Shown here: positions 45,429-55,322 of the stretch, piece after piece
Layout: each line of letters starts with the position of its first letter
How positions within the stretch are numbered: the stretch's first letter is position 1
NCBI GenBank assembly: GCA_019096155.1
Contig: JAHCVI010000001.1
Location: 1,054,001 to 1,118,000 of the forward strand
Length of the DNA: 64,000 nucleotides
Source of the DNA: Staphylotrichum longicolle
Lineage: Eukaryota > Ascomycota > Sordariomycetes > Sordariales > Chaetomiaceae
Reading direction: 5' to 3'
Position numbers and translations under genes: made by a program
The notes under the pieces: model-generated
Seen by the model: the letters and a program-made list of their open reading frames with translations, nothing else
Database searches by the model: none
Told to the model about the DNA's origin: nothing

Positions 45429-47226
45429 CAAAGCAAATTGCGAACTCGAACTGGATCTGAAATGCGCCGGATGGGGTCAATTGGTCAATCGGGGTCGGTC
45501 AGTGCTTGGGGAGTGCGGGCAGGGCCGGGGCGTGGCTGGGAAACAGTGCCAATCGGCAGTTTTGCTGTCCCGTATTCGAACTGGGCGGCTTCGTCGGAGG
45601 TTTGGGATGAAATCCGGGGAATCGAGATTTTTCCACTTCAGATTCCAGATTCGCGATGGCCGCGCACGTCACCGGCGGCTGTTGCAGTTGGGTCTCGTGC
45701 TATCGCCCCACTGTAAGTCAGGCCACTTGCGCTGGGAATAAACGCGGATAACGGCGAAAGCTTGAGACATTCTGATGCGCACTTACTCCTTTGAGAAAGT
45801 GAGGGATCGTCTGATTGGATACCACTGCGTGCCTAAAAAGGATTTGTGCCAAAATGTCTGAAATATTTGAAGGGATTAAGAGTTTCGCGAGGATTTGACG
45901 AGGTGCAACCATTCTTCCAGCATGAAGTTTGATCTTTCTTCGAAGCTCAGTAAAAGCCCGCTCAAGTGAACCGCTGGTGTGCTTCTGTCACACCCTTTTT
46001 CTTTTTGTAACCGCCGTTTACTTCGTACCTCTTCCAGGAACTGAGGTGATGCCCCCGATAATCACAGGTCAGAAATTCAGAAATGAACATCCTCCCAGCA
46101 GATTATCTGTTCAACAATGGCACCTGAAGATCAAAGAGAGCGACAACCGCACTTCAGATGGTCACGGCGCTCACTAGACAACCAGGGCCGGGTTCGCGGA
46201 CACAACCAGTGTAGTTCCAGGCGAAATGACCAAAGACACTGACCTCAACAACAAGCGCTACAACGATACCATAATGCTAAATAGATTTATCTCATCTGCG
46301 CCTTTGTGCCGGCTGCCTAGGTAGGGAGCTTCAAAGTACGCAACTGGCGACTAAGGTGACCAGGCCCGCTCTGCAGCTCTTCCATTCAGGACGTAAGGAC
46401 CTACCTAGATACCTTATGTCTGGCCTAGGGTTGACCCATGTTGCATCGAGAGAACAAGTAGTGCTGAGCTTGCTGAGGGCAGCAGTCTTCTGTTTCATTT
46501 GCGTACCTACGGAAGCAAGTCTGATTCACCCCCTTGTCAGGCTCAACCCTAATTAGTGCGGTGGCTACCTACCTAGTTACTTGACTTGTGACAGCTTGTC
46601 AAGGTGCCGATGGCTGGGCGCGTGATTGGCGCGGCTATGGGCTTGCAGGCTGTTGCAAGTCGTTCCGCTAATCAAGCATCGTTGCTTTGGTGGCTGGCTC
46701 GACCGGGTTACTTCCATAGCCGGAAGGACGTAGAGGCAAACCACCGGAGTTGTATGATGCAGTAGCATCGCACGGAGAAACACGTCGCGGACGTCGGTTC
46801 TTCCAATCACGGGTCTTCATTCTTCATTAATGGCGTCGTCTTGAAGCAGCGGTGCTCCATTCCGGGGCTAGGATGTCCATCACCTCGGCAAGCTAGACAC
46901 AAACTATCTGCGCTCCAGGTGTTCAATCGAGAGCCAGGGTATTGACCGTTTGTAAGATGAAAAGACCATATTGAAGATGAGAGGTGGAATCAAATTCCTC
47001 CAAACCGAGGCCTTCAAACGATTTTCACATGTGTAGACCAGAACCAAAGGAATAATGACCGAGTCACACCATATTTTACCGGTGCTGGGGGCTCAATATC
47101 CTATCATTCTGAACTTAATTACAAGTTCCCGCCCCCAGATGATCTCCTAAGTTCAGATTCAAGACCCTCATCTGTGACAGACGTGGCCATCTTTTTTGCG
47201 TCCATTCAAAAGTGCGCTGATCGGAT
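45429..47226. promoter_or_regulatory. Intergenic / promoter region of the arabinofuranosidase
   Basis: About 1.8 kb, lower in GC than its neighbours, without a credible coding frame. Carries several CCTAGGTAG-type motifs (46315-46325, 46400-46409, 46565-46575). The right part is the promoter of the secreted hydrolase; no carbon-catabolite or activator site can be named with certainty. Confidence 0.45.
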
Positions 47227-48774
47227 ATGTTCTCGTTACACGGCCCCCGACGCTCCTACGTGGCTGCTCTAGGACTTGTTGCCACAGCTTCCATTGTTGC
47301 CGCCGGTCCCTGCGACATCTACTCCTCCGGAGGCACACCCTGCGTCGCTGCGCACAGCACCACCCGTGCCCTGTACAGTGCCTACAACGGAGCACTCTAC
47401 CAAGTGAAGCGCGGCTCCGATGGCAAAACGACCGATATTGCCCCCCTTTCCGCTGGAGGCGTCGCCAATGCCGCTGCCCAGGACGACTTTTGCGCAAACA
47501 CGACTTGCCTCATAACTATCATCTATGATCAGTCTGGCCGTGGCAACCACCTCCGGCAAGCTCCGCCTGGGGGCTTCAAAGGCCCGGAGTCGAATGGCTA
47601 CGACAACCTGGCCAGTGCGACTGGAGCTCCAGTCACCATTGGCGGCCAGAAGGCGTACGGCGTCTTCATGTCGCCCGGCACCGGCTATAGCAACAACGCC
47701 GCCAGCGGGATCGCCACGGGCGACGCAGCCGAGGGCATGTACGCGGTGCTCGACGGAACGCACTACAACGGGGCCTGCTGCTTTGACTACGGCAATGCCG
47801 AGGTCAGCAGTCGCGACACGGGCAACGGCCACATGGAGGCCATCTACTTTGGCGACTGCACCGCCTGGGGTTCTGGCTCCGGCAGCGGGCCGTGGATCAT
47901 GGCCGACCTGGAGAACGGCCTCTTCTCCGGCCGCGGCGCTCGCCAGAACACGGGCGACCCGTCCATCTCGTACCGCTTTGTAACCGCCGCGGTGAAGGGG
48001 AAAACAAACCAATGGGCCATCCGCGGCGGCAACGCTGCGTCAGGCTCGCTATCGACGTACTATAGCGGCGCGCGCCCAAGCGGAGGCTACAATCCGATGA
48101 GCAAAGAGGGCGCCATCATCCTCGGCATTGGCGGCGACAACAGCAACGGCGCCCAGGGCACCTTCTACGAGGGCGTCATGACCTCGGGCTATCCGTCCGA
48201 CGCGACCGAGAACGCCGTCCAGGCCGACATCGTCGCGGCCCAATACGCCGTGACCTCTCTGACCAGCGGTCCCGCCCTCCCCATCGGTACCTCCATCTCG
48301 CTGCGCGCCACAACCTCCTGCTGCACGACGCGGTACCTCGCGCACAACAGCTCCAACACCCTCGTCACCGTCGACGGCATCTCCTCCTCCAGCAGCAGCA
48401 CCCTCAAGCAGCAAGCCACCTGGGTCGTGCGCGCCGGCCTCGGCAACAGCGGCTGCGTCTCGTTCGAGGCCTGGGACGCGCCGGGGCGCTACATCCGGCA
48501 CTACAACTTTGCGCTCGTGCTGGCGGCCACCGACGGTTCCAAGCAGTTCCGCGAGGACGCCACGTTCTGCCCGCAGGCCGGGCTCGGCGGCGGCGACGGC
48601 GGCGGCGGCCCGGGCAGCGTGGTGTCGATCCGCTCGTGGAACTTCCCGACGCGCTATTTGCGGCACTACGACAATGTCGGGTATGTGGCGAGCAATGGCG
48701 GCGTGCACACGTTTGATGCTGCGGGGTCGTTCAACGACGACGTGAGCTGGGTGGTGGGCGCGGGGTTTGCGTGA
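47227..48774 (+). CDS. abfB: Alpha-L-arabinofuranosidase, GH54 + CBM42
   Basis: Secreted enzyme releasing arabinose side chains from arabinoxylan and arabinan; single exon, 515 aa. The signal peptide (about 1-26) has a hydrophobic core ALGLVATASIVAA. The GH54 catalytic domain starts GPCDIYSSGGTPCVAAHSTTRALY and has the conserved CCFDYGNAE, GNGHMEAIYFG (nucleophile Glu region) and ILGIGGDNSNGAQGTFYEG (acid/base Asp region). The CBM42 domain follows from about residue 345 with its beta-trefoil repeats: RYLAHNSSNTLV, RYIRHYNFALVL and RYLRHYDNVGYVASNGG, each with the ligand-binding H and D/N pattern. Length matches characterised fungal AbfB proteins. Short Gly and Ser runs link the repeats. Confidence 0.95.
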   Translation: MFSLHGPRRSYVAALGLVATASIVAAGPCDIYSSGGTPCVAAHSTTRALYSAYNGALYQVKRGSDGKTTDIAPLSAGGVANAAAQDDFCANTTCLITIIYDQSGRGNHLRQAPPGGFKGPESNGYDNLASATGAPVTIGGQKAYGVFMSPGTGYSNNAASGIATGDAAEGMYAVLDGTHYNGACCFDYGNAEVSSRDTGNGHMEAIYFGDCTAWGSGSGSGPWIMADLENGLFSGRGARQNTGDPSISYRFVTAAVKGKTNQWAIRGGNAASGSLSTYYSGARPSGGYNPMSKEGAIILGIGGDNSNGAQGTFYEGVMTSGYPSDATENAVQADIVAAQYAVTSLTSGPALPIGTSISLRATTSCCTTRYLAHNSSNTLVTVDGISSSSSSTLKQQATWVVRAGLGNSGCVSFEAWDAPGRYIRHYNFALVLAATDGSKQFREDATFCPQAGLGGGDGGGGPGSVVSIRSWNFPTRYLRHYDNVGYVASNGGVHTFDAAGSFNDDVSWVVGAGFA

Positions 48775-49119
48775 GGGTTTGAGGGAGGTCAGGGGTTCGG
48801 CGGTGGGGAGGTACTTGGGATGGTTGAAGGAAAGGGATCGCAAGTGTCTATAACCAGTAGTGGTGATGTTGCAACATGACCGTCATATTCCCTTGCCGTC
48901 TGCATTGACTGTTTTCCAGTTTATCTAACAGCTTGTGTTGGTTGACCTTGAAAAAGAAACGGCCACCTGGGAGCCCCAGTTCTGATCACTGACAACTCAC
49001 AACGAGGTCGGTCAGTCAATTCGACGAGATGCTACATCGCTACAACGGTGTTTCCAAATAGCCAAAGTCCGAAACCAAGACCTAAGTTCTAACCGTCACC
49101 ACAACATCGACCAACGTCC
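48775..49119. other. Convergent intergenic region
   Basis: About 345 bp of 3' flanking sequence; nothing recognised. Confidence 0.4.
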
Positions 49120-50391
49120 CTACAAAGGTTCAAGCCGCGCCCGCTGCATCCCCTCCGACCGCCGCCATCCCGCCGGCGTCCTCTCAACGACCGGCTCCCT
49201 CTCCAAATACCCCTCCCCCACACGCACTTCCCCATCCAACAGCCTCTCCCCGCTCAAATGCTCATTGTACCAAAGCAGATGCATCTTCCTCGGGTTCGCC
49301 GCCCTCCAGACACCCACCTCCTCCAGCGGCAACGCCCGCACCTCCAACCCCCACTCCGCCGCGACGGGCACCGGCAGTCTCACCGGCAGCTCGTTCGCAA
49401 CCGCCGCCGCCGTCGTCGTCGCCGCCCATCCCGCCGCCTCCCCCTCGGCCGCGGCGACGAGCGCGGCCGTGTCAGAGGCGATGACCTCTCTCCCCTCCGG
49501 TGCGCCCGGCGTCCGCATGAGCCACGCGGCGGCGGCGGCGGGGGGTCCGCGGGCGACGAGCGCGAGGGGAAAGGCGTGGGCGGTCCGGCGCGCGGCGTCG
49601 GCGCGGATGAGGGTGGTGTATCTGCTCTTGTCGGCGCTGTCCTGCGGCGGCGTGGAGGTGAGCACGCACAGGCTGGCGCCGTCGGGTCGGACGCGGCCCC
49701 TCGGCGCCGCGGCCAGGGCGTGCAGGCCGCGGGTGACCGCGTCCCAGGCATCCGGGGTGGGGGTGGTAGGGGTGGGGATGGTTGAGACGGAGTTTGCGGC
49801 GGCGCTGGCGCAGATGGGCGCGGTGCCCCAGGCGCGTCGGCAGTTCACGAGCAGGGCCTGCATGCTGGGTAGACTGATGGGGGTGTAGGATGCGGTGGCG
49901 TCTTTCAGGTTCTGTGGCAGAGCAGGCCCCGTGCCAAACAGCGACGAGCACATGGTCCGCAGGCTCAGGCGGGCGTGGCGCAGTTGGGGCAGAACGGCGC
50001 GGAGTGTCTCGCAGAGATGCACGGGCGTCCCGAACCCGGTCGCATGGTCCAGGCCGGCGGTGTCAATTTCGAGGCTCACGCAGCTTTGTGGCAGGGATTC
50101 GATGAGGGAAGCGATGGCGGTCTGGGAGATGTCGAAGTGATGTCCGGTGTTGTGTGGAGGGACATACAGGGAGAAGGCGCGCAGCGTTTGCAAGCGCGCG
50201 ATGGCGCCTGCGAGGCGTGTGAGAGCCTCTTCGACCTGTGCGTTGCTGGCTTCCACGTCCTGCGGTTCGTGCGACACCAAGGTTGGTTGGGTGAGATGCA
50301 GAGTCAAGGAACGCAGCTCCAGATAGGAGGCTGTATTGGCCACAAAGCTGTCAATATCTTCGTAGGACAGAGCGATGTCCTGTGGTTCCAT
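49120..50391 (-). CDS. Hypothetical protein, possibly LRR-like
   Basis: No family firmly recognised; 423 aa from the ATG at 50391 (MEPQDIALSYEDIDSFV). An upstream in-frame ATG at 50610 would add 73 low-quality residues. The N-terminal half has regularly spaced leucine patches (YLELRSLTLHL, RLQTLRAFSLYV, QSCVSLEIDTAGL, LPQLRHARLSLRTM) like the irregular leucine-rich repeats of fungal F-box-associated proteins, but no F-box is visible. The C-terminal half is Ala-rich and ends in a well-formed WYNEHLSGERLLDGE segment that looks globular. No signal peptide or membrane segment. Confidence 0.65.
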   Translation of the reverse strand: MEPQDIALSYEDIDSFVANTASYLELRSLTLHLTQPTLVSHEPQDVEASNAQVEEALTRLAGAIARLQTLRAFSLYVPPHNTGHHFDISQTAIASLIESLPQSCVSLEIDTAGLDHATGFGTPVHLCETLRAVLPQLRHARLSLRTMCSSLFGTGPALPQNLKDATASYTPISLPSMQALLVNCRRAWGTAPICASAAANSVSTIPTPTTPTPDAWDAVTRGLHALAAAPRGRVRPDGASLCVLTSTPPQDSADKSRYTTLIRADAARRTAHAFPLALVARGPPAAAAAWLMRTPGAPEGREVIASDTAALVAAAEGEAAGWAATTTAAAVANELPVRLPVPVAAEWGLEVRALPLEEVGVWRAANPRKMHLLWYNEHLSGERLLDGEVRVGEGYLEREPVVERTPAGWRRSEGMQRARLEPL

Positions 50392-50880
50392 GCTTGTGTG
50401 GGTTCTTAGTGTTTTCGGAATTTGGCTAGGTGGTGGAGTGACATAAAGGCTATCATGTTTCAGGACAAGATTTTGTCCCAAAATGTTGCAAAGGCGTGAA
50501 TCGGTGTGGGGATGGGAGTGAAGGAGAGAACGAGGTTGACAAGTAGAAATGCCTAGGACAGTTAGACGATCGGCGCTTAACCACAACCCTATCGGTAGGG
50601 TGATTTTCATGTGAGGCGGTAGTTAAGGTACTGTAATTTAGGTAGGTAGTATCCAAAAGTATGTATGCTATCTCAGGCATGCACTTAGTTCACAACGTAG
50701 CTCCCCAAAAAGCTTGCTAGTGGCCTATGGTTAAGAGATGTGCATTATACACCCAGACACTATTCATTAACACCTAGCTGGAGGTGATTCCCTAGACTTT
50801 TTACTAGGCCTATAACACATCGCATAGAAACTAACGCAAGCTCGCTTACACTATCAGAGCCTTCCTCCTCCCTTCTTTCC

Positions 50881-51032
50881 CTAACCCTGGAATTATATAT
50901 ATATATATATATTTCCTACACCGTTATATCCAGAGGGAGGGCATGTCGGTCCTACTACTAGCTGGCCTATATAGAAAAACCGTACCGGGAAGCCCCGGCC
51001 GGGTTAAAAACCTATATCTAACCCTGGAATTA
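50881..51032 (+). repeat. Direct repeat of CTAACCCTGGAATTA
   Basis: The same 15-mer occurs exactly at 50881-50895 and 51018-51032. It may be the trace of a small insertion or of a tandem duplication; the origin is unknown. Confidence 0.7.
50893..50913 (+). repeat. TA dinucleotide microsatellite
   Basis: About ten TA units within AT-rich sequence. Confidence 0.9.
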
Positions 51033-51996
51033 CCTTCCTCTCTTTCTTGTTATTCCAAGTTCCTACTCCCGACATACTAAAGAGGAGCGGGAACTCCTCC
51101 ATCTGCCCAGGCAGGGGATTGACTTGTTTCGTTCCGCGTGGCAGTGAGTTCATTGTTTTGCGGGTTGACAGTATTTTAGACAGGAGGCCCTCCTTTTATG
51201 TAATTTTCCTTAGTCAAGCATCACCCAGACCACAGACCCAGTTGACTTCGTTGCTGTGACCTACAGTTGTTCTATGCAGTTGAGCATACTCTTCTCCGTC
51301 TGCCGAGACGGGGACCATTCATGATGATGATTGGTGAGGACTGCGTAGTCCTCCAGGCATTGTTTTGAGTTTGATACAAGTATGATCCAAGAGCCACTCC
51401 ACAGACACAAGGAACCAGTGGTATGGTGTGGTGTTGTTGTGTGAGTGGTGACTCCGCGACCACTTCAATACATCAATACCACTTCGAAGTTGACATGTCG
51501 CGCTGGCCTTAAAGCCAGGGGGGGAGCTGATCGGAGCCTTGCGACAGGGTTCCGCGGAAGTGTTTGTGATGCATAATATGACACATCTCCTGGAGAGAGA
51601 TTTGGTTCGCTCGGTGCTGCCCTCGGAAAGGCATGAGATGTCCAAATGGGTTATCGGGCGAGCCAATGGGCAGTTCATGTCCATGACCGAAGTCGGCGTC
51701 GCTCGGTGTTACTCCTGGACAGATTCTTGGCTTGACGAGAGGGTGTGTTGTGTAGTACAGGTAGATTATGGATGCATGATAATGTGAGAAAGTTGAATGG
51801 TAGATACTCTGAGCGATTGGACGCCACCCAAACCTCCAGTGCTGATAAGATGCGCCCCCTCGCTGCGACTGGAGAGACACAGAGAGGTAACATCCAACAC
51901 GAAATCCTGGCGATGAAACGTGCGCCCCAGTTCGGATCCCATCATGCAAAGGAGGGAGCAGACTGGACGGAGAGAGAGCTGCACTATCGTCTAACT

Positions 51997-52231
51997 AATA
52001 TTGGGCATGTTTTGATTGTACCCCCGGGCTCCAGCTAGAAAGCCATATCGTGGGGGGAGCTTTGCGCGCCCAGCCCAAGGCTGCCGCGCTTGCAGCAGCC
52101 ATCGTCCCGTCCCGCAGGAGCCACACCAAGGTTGCATCACTATCTTCAGCTGGCAATGCTGTTGTTGCAGTCTTGTCGCGAGGCTCCAAGCCGCACAACA
52201 CGTCACACAGAGGAAGCTGTGCCGCTTGTGC
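51997..52231. repeat. Dispersed repeat, copy A
   Basis: Clearly related to 54436-54925. Shared blocks, in order: AATATTGGGCAT; CCAGCT.GAAGC; GAGCTT.GCGCGCC; AGCCCAAG.CTGCCGCG; GCAGCCA; AGTCTTGTCGCGA.GCTCCAAGC; and a GAGGAAGC followed by CTTGTG.C end. Same orientation as copy B. On the minus strand both copies encode similar peptide scraps, LE.RDKT.TTALP and AAA.AA.LG.ARK.PP. Confidence 0.7.
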
Positions 52232-52591
52232 CGAGATGGTACCTCTTCCCGCCAGATTTCGCATCTTCGCAAACCATGACTCGACCTGGAGGGGAAGAAG
52301 GTCGGCAATGATGGGAAATTTCACTTCAGTGACTTCACTCAGTAACCACGCAGGAACAGATCATGGATGCGGTCAGGAATTTGATAATTGAGGGATGATA
52401 TGAACAGTTTGATTATATTGTCAGGACCGCAAGGGGGCCCGGAACGAAGCGAAGTCGATCCGAAGATCACAGATAATTAGACCGATGAATTACCGCCCTG
52501 TCTCGCACTTTCCTTCTCTTCATTTTCTTGAGGTGGGAGAGGCCCTCAAGAGATCAAGTGACACCGCCCCTCTTCTCACAGGATATTCAAG

Positions 52592-53814
52592 TCAGGTAAA
52601 GTATCCTGCAGCCACCATGATTCCCACAGCGCTGACGGCCAGAGTCATCCAGGACTGTACCATCATGCTGTTTGCACCGCCGGTAACGGGAGGAGGAGGC
52701 GAGGCCGGTGCGCCGAGAACCTGTGTCAAGATGCTCCTGTCAGTAACACATTTCCCTTGTTGCCGACTCAACCACAACGTTGGTACGTAAGCACAATCTC
52801 ACCTTGCCAATGGTGTGTATCGCGCCGTTGGTGATGATGGCATCCCCGGCCAATATGGGTGCCCCGCCCAGGTAGACAGCGCCCTTGGTGTCGACCGAGA
52901 CAACCACCTGTCCGCCGCCCAGCGTGGGATAGACTTGCCCATTCCGGAGCAGCGGGGTGTAGGCAAAGTAGTCGACCAGGATGTGCTGTTTGACGAGTGC
53001 GGTGAGCTGGTCGTGGGTGAAGGTCCTGTTCTTGAAAGCATTGTCGTCCGGGGCCAGGATCGTGATGGGGCCTTTCTGCGCGTCCAGCTCGGCGAGGAGG
53101 CCCGTCTGGTTGAGTGCGTCGAGGAAGCGGTCGATGCCGAGGAAGCGGAGCGTCTTGGAGGCGGTCTGGGGCAGCGTGGGGAGTCTGTTGGGATCAGCAA
53201 AAGCTGCCAGCAGAGAACAATGGGTGAAACTGGGAAGCGCAGGGGAGATTGGAGAATGAGACTAACCCGTTGGTGGGACGAATGACCCCCTTGTCAAAGG
53301 GAATGTCATCGCCCATAACCCGGACTGCTGCTCCCAGGCCGGCAAACACGACGGGCAACTCTGAAGAGACGGCGCGTTTCTCGACAATACTCTGGTTGAT
53401 TCCTGGTCCGAGGTTGACAAATTCCGGGTCGTCCAGCAAGGTCACGAACGCGGATCCGGAAGGCACCAGCTCGTCCCTGTGTCTGACGCGCCTCGTGCCG
53501 TTGACCACCGGCGGCGACCTCGTGGGAGGCTCCTGTGGTCGAGGCGCAGAGCGATTCACGGCACCGAAGCGGGCCCGAGTCTTTTTCAGGTCTTCATCCG
53601 TGGCGCGGCGGGTGAGAGATCCATTGTTGGCCACCAGAGCGGCGTTCGTCGGAGCGTAGACGATCAGGTCTGACGCCGCCTCAAGGAAGGGATCTCCCCG
53701 GATCAGGGCTGCATATTCAGTGAAACCGTTGTCCTCGAGTACGGTAAGCAGAGACTGCCCACCGGCCAAGACGGCAAACAGACTGGTAAAAGCGAGGAGG
53801 TGTTGTCCGAGCAT
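52592..53814 (-). CDS. Fasciclin (FAS1) domain GPI-anchored protein
   Basis: Cell-surface adhesion-type protein, 352 aa, exons 53814-53267, 53184-52803 and 52720-52592. The signal peptide is MLGQHLLAFTSLFAVLAGG. FAS1 blocks are LIVYAPTNAALVANN (H1-like), then LRFLGIDRFLDALNQTGLL, ITILAPDDNAFKN and GGQVVVSVDTKGAVYLAG, with IITNGAIHTIGK (H2-like motif) at the end of exon 2. The last exon encodes a Pro-rich linker and a hydrophobic tail WMTLAVSAVGIMVAAGYFT preceded by small residues, as expected for GPI attachment. Introns have GTTAGT and GTGAGA donors. An upstream in-frame start (53961) would bury the signal peptide, so 53814 is preferred. The gene lies between the two copies of the dispersed repeat. 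Confidence 0.85.
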
Positions 53815-54435
53815 GGTGCAGAATGAAATGCGGGACTGTAACAAAGTCAAATGAAATGGATTACCGCTGAGGGCCGGTAAAGTGAAAAAGAAAAAGATGG
53901 GAAAAAGCCTGAGGGTGGCTCTCTGGGTGTTAAGCACCTCACTTAGCATTCTTTTATTCACAAGGCTTCACGAGGGAAGTCAATGGAAGGCCGTCGCGTC
54001 TACGCAAGCTCCCAGTCTCGGTCCAATATTATCCCCCCACCCCCTTCCCCCACGATGCTCCAGACGTCTTCACCGAATTACACGAACGGCACGGCTGCCC
54101 TCTTGCTGTGATAGTGACAGGCCCCGGCTTGCCAGGGAAGTAGGGTTCTCGGCATCTCGGCATCGCCATCTCGCACAGTCTCCAAGAGGAGATTGAAAAT
54201 GGCGCAGGTGACGACTCTCCAGAGTCGATGCTGAAGGTAGATAGGTTGCTGGGACGCCTCGCTTGCCCGCCTGCCTAACCGATGGCCGCGAGTCAGCAAG
54301 GGGTTTGATGGCTCCGTATGGCCTGTGTCGAGACATGGAGAAATTGCACGGGGGAAACGATCTTCTATGGCTGACTGAAGCCAAGGTCTACGAGGTGGTG
54401 GCTCCATTCAGGACCCCTGCTGCACTGTCGTGCAA

Positions 54436-54925
54436 CCAATATTGGGCATTTTGTGATCGTAGCCCCTCCAGCTGGAAGCTATGACGTTGCGGGGAGCATT
54501 CCAGTCTGAGGTGGGAGCTTGCGCGCCAAGCCCAAGACTGCCGCGTTGGCCGCAGCCACTGTTTCGTTCAACGATTCGAACTTGTGGGAGCTACACCGAG
54601 GCTGCACTAATTTCAGCTGAAATCCAATCACATAGGGCGCCCGGCAATGTTGAGCCGAGAAGGAGACCCTGCATATTTTGTTATTCGGGCGCAGGGGCCT
54701 TGCGGCAGCCCTCTTCCACACACCAAACAACCGCCCCCCCCCCCCCCCCCCAACCCCGCTTCTTCCCCCTTTTACGGCTGGTCAAGTGGTCGACCCAACG
54801 CGGGCGTCTCGACGGGATGCCGAGCCCAGAGCGGCAACGACCTGGCAAGGCTGTCGTTCCAGTCTTGTCGCGACGCTCCAAGCTGCATAACACTTTATAT
54901 GGAGGAAGCGCAAACTTGTGCGGCT
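54436..54925. repeat. Dispersed repeat, copy B, with insertion
   Basis: Same element as 51997-52231 in the same orientation, but interrupted by roughly 190 bp of unrelated sequence (about 54650-54835) that contains a 19-nt C run. Copies differ by many substitutions, so the duplication is old or was mutated by RIP. Confidence 0.65.
54734..54752 (+). repeat. Poly-C homopolymer
   Basis: Nineteen consecutive C; prone to sequencing error. Confidence 0.9.
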
Positions 54926-55322
54926 GATGTGTATAATAAACCCAGGGGTTCTTCGAGCCAACGCATGGAACGAGACGCCCTGAAAGCACCAACGTAATTT
55001 CCGCCTTCGCATGGAATCAAGGAAATGCTCGAAAAGATTGGTCCATGGTGACTACGAGCCTGTCGATGCGGCGCTGACATGTAACTGGCATAACTCTTCT
55101 GTAGTTTCGCCAGGGTGCCCTCTCTCATCTGTCTTCTCTCTACAACGCCAAGCGCTGCTCCAGACTCCAGTGCTCCCGAACATTCAGGTCTGCTCACAAC
55201 CTCGGAAACTCAACGCTCGGTACGTACGCTCACGGCCGAAACCAGCTCACGTCGTCAACTGTTAACAGTGCCTAAGGTAATAGTAGGTGAAAGGTGAAAC
55301 CTGGCAAGCTTCAAGTGGCAAC

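Larger units (their letters stand above)
50392..52591. other. Gene-poor, AT-rich, repeat-bearing region
   Basis: About 2.2 kb with no supported gene. The part 50640-51060 is AT-rich, with a TA microsatellite and a duplicated 15-mer. The right part contains one copy of a dispersed repeat (51997-52231). Base composition and lack of frames fit RIP-eroded transposon relics; no terminal repeats or transposase could be identified. Confidence 0.5.
53815..55322. other. Divergent intergenic region with repeat copy B
   Basis: About 1.5 kb containing the FAS1 promoter (left), repeat copy B with a poly-C tract (middle) and the promoter of the membrane protein (right). No credible frame. Confidence 0.45.

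Noticed and set aside
51539..51787. 82-codon plus frame in the AT-rich region as a possible small gene
   Set aside because: No homology pattern, overlapping frames of equal quality on the other strand, and an eroded context.
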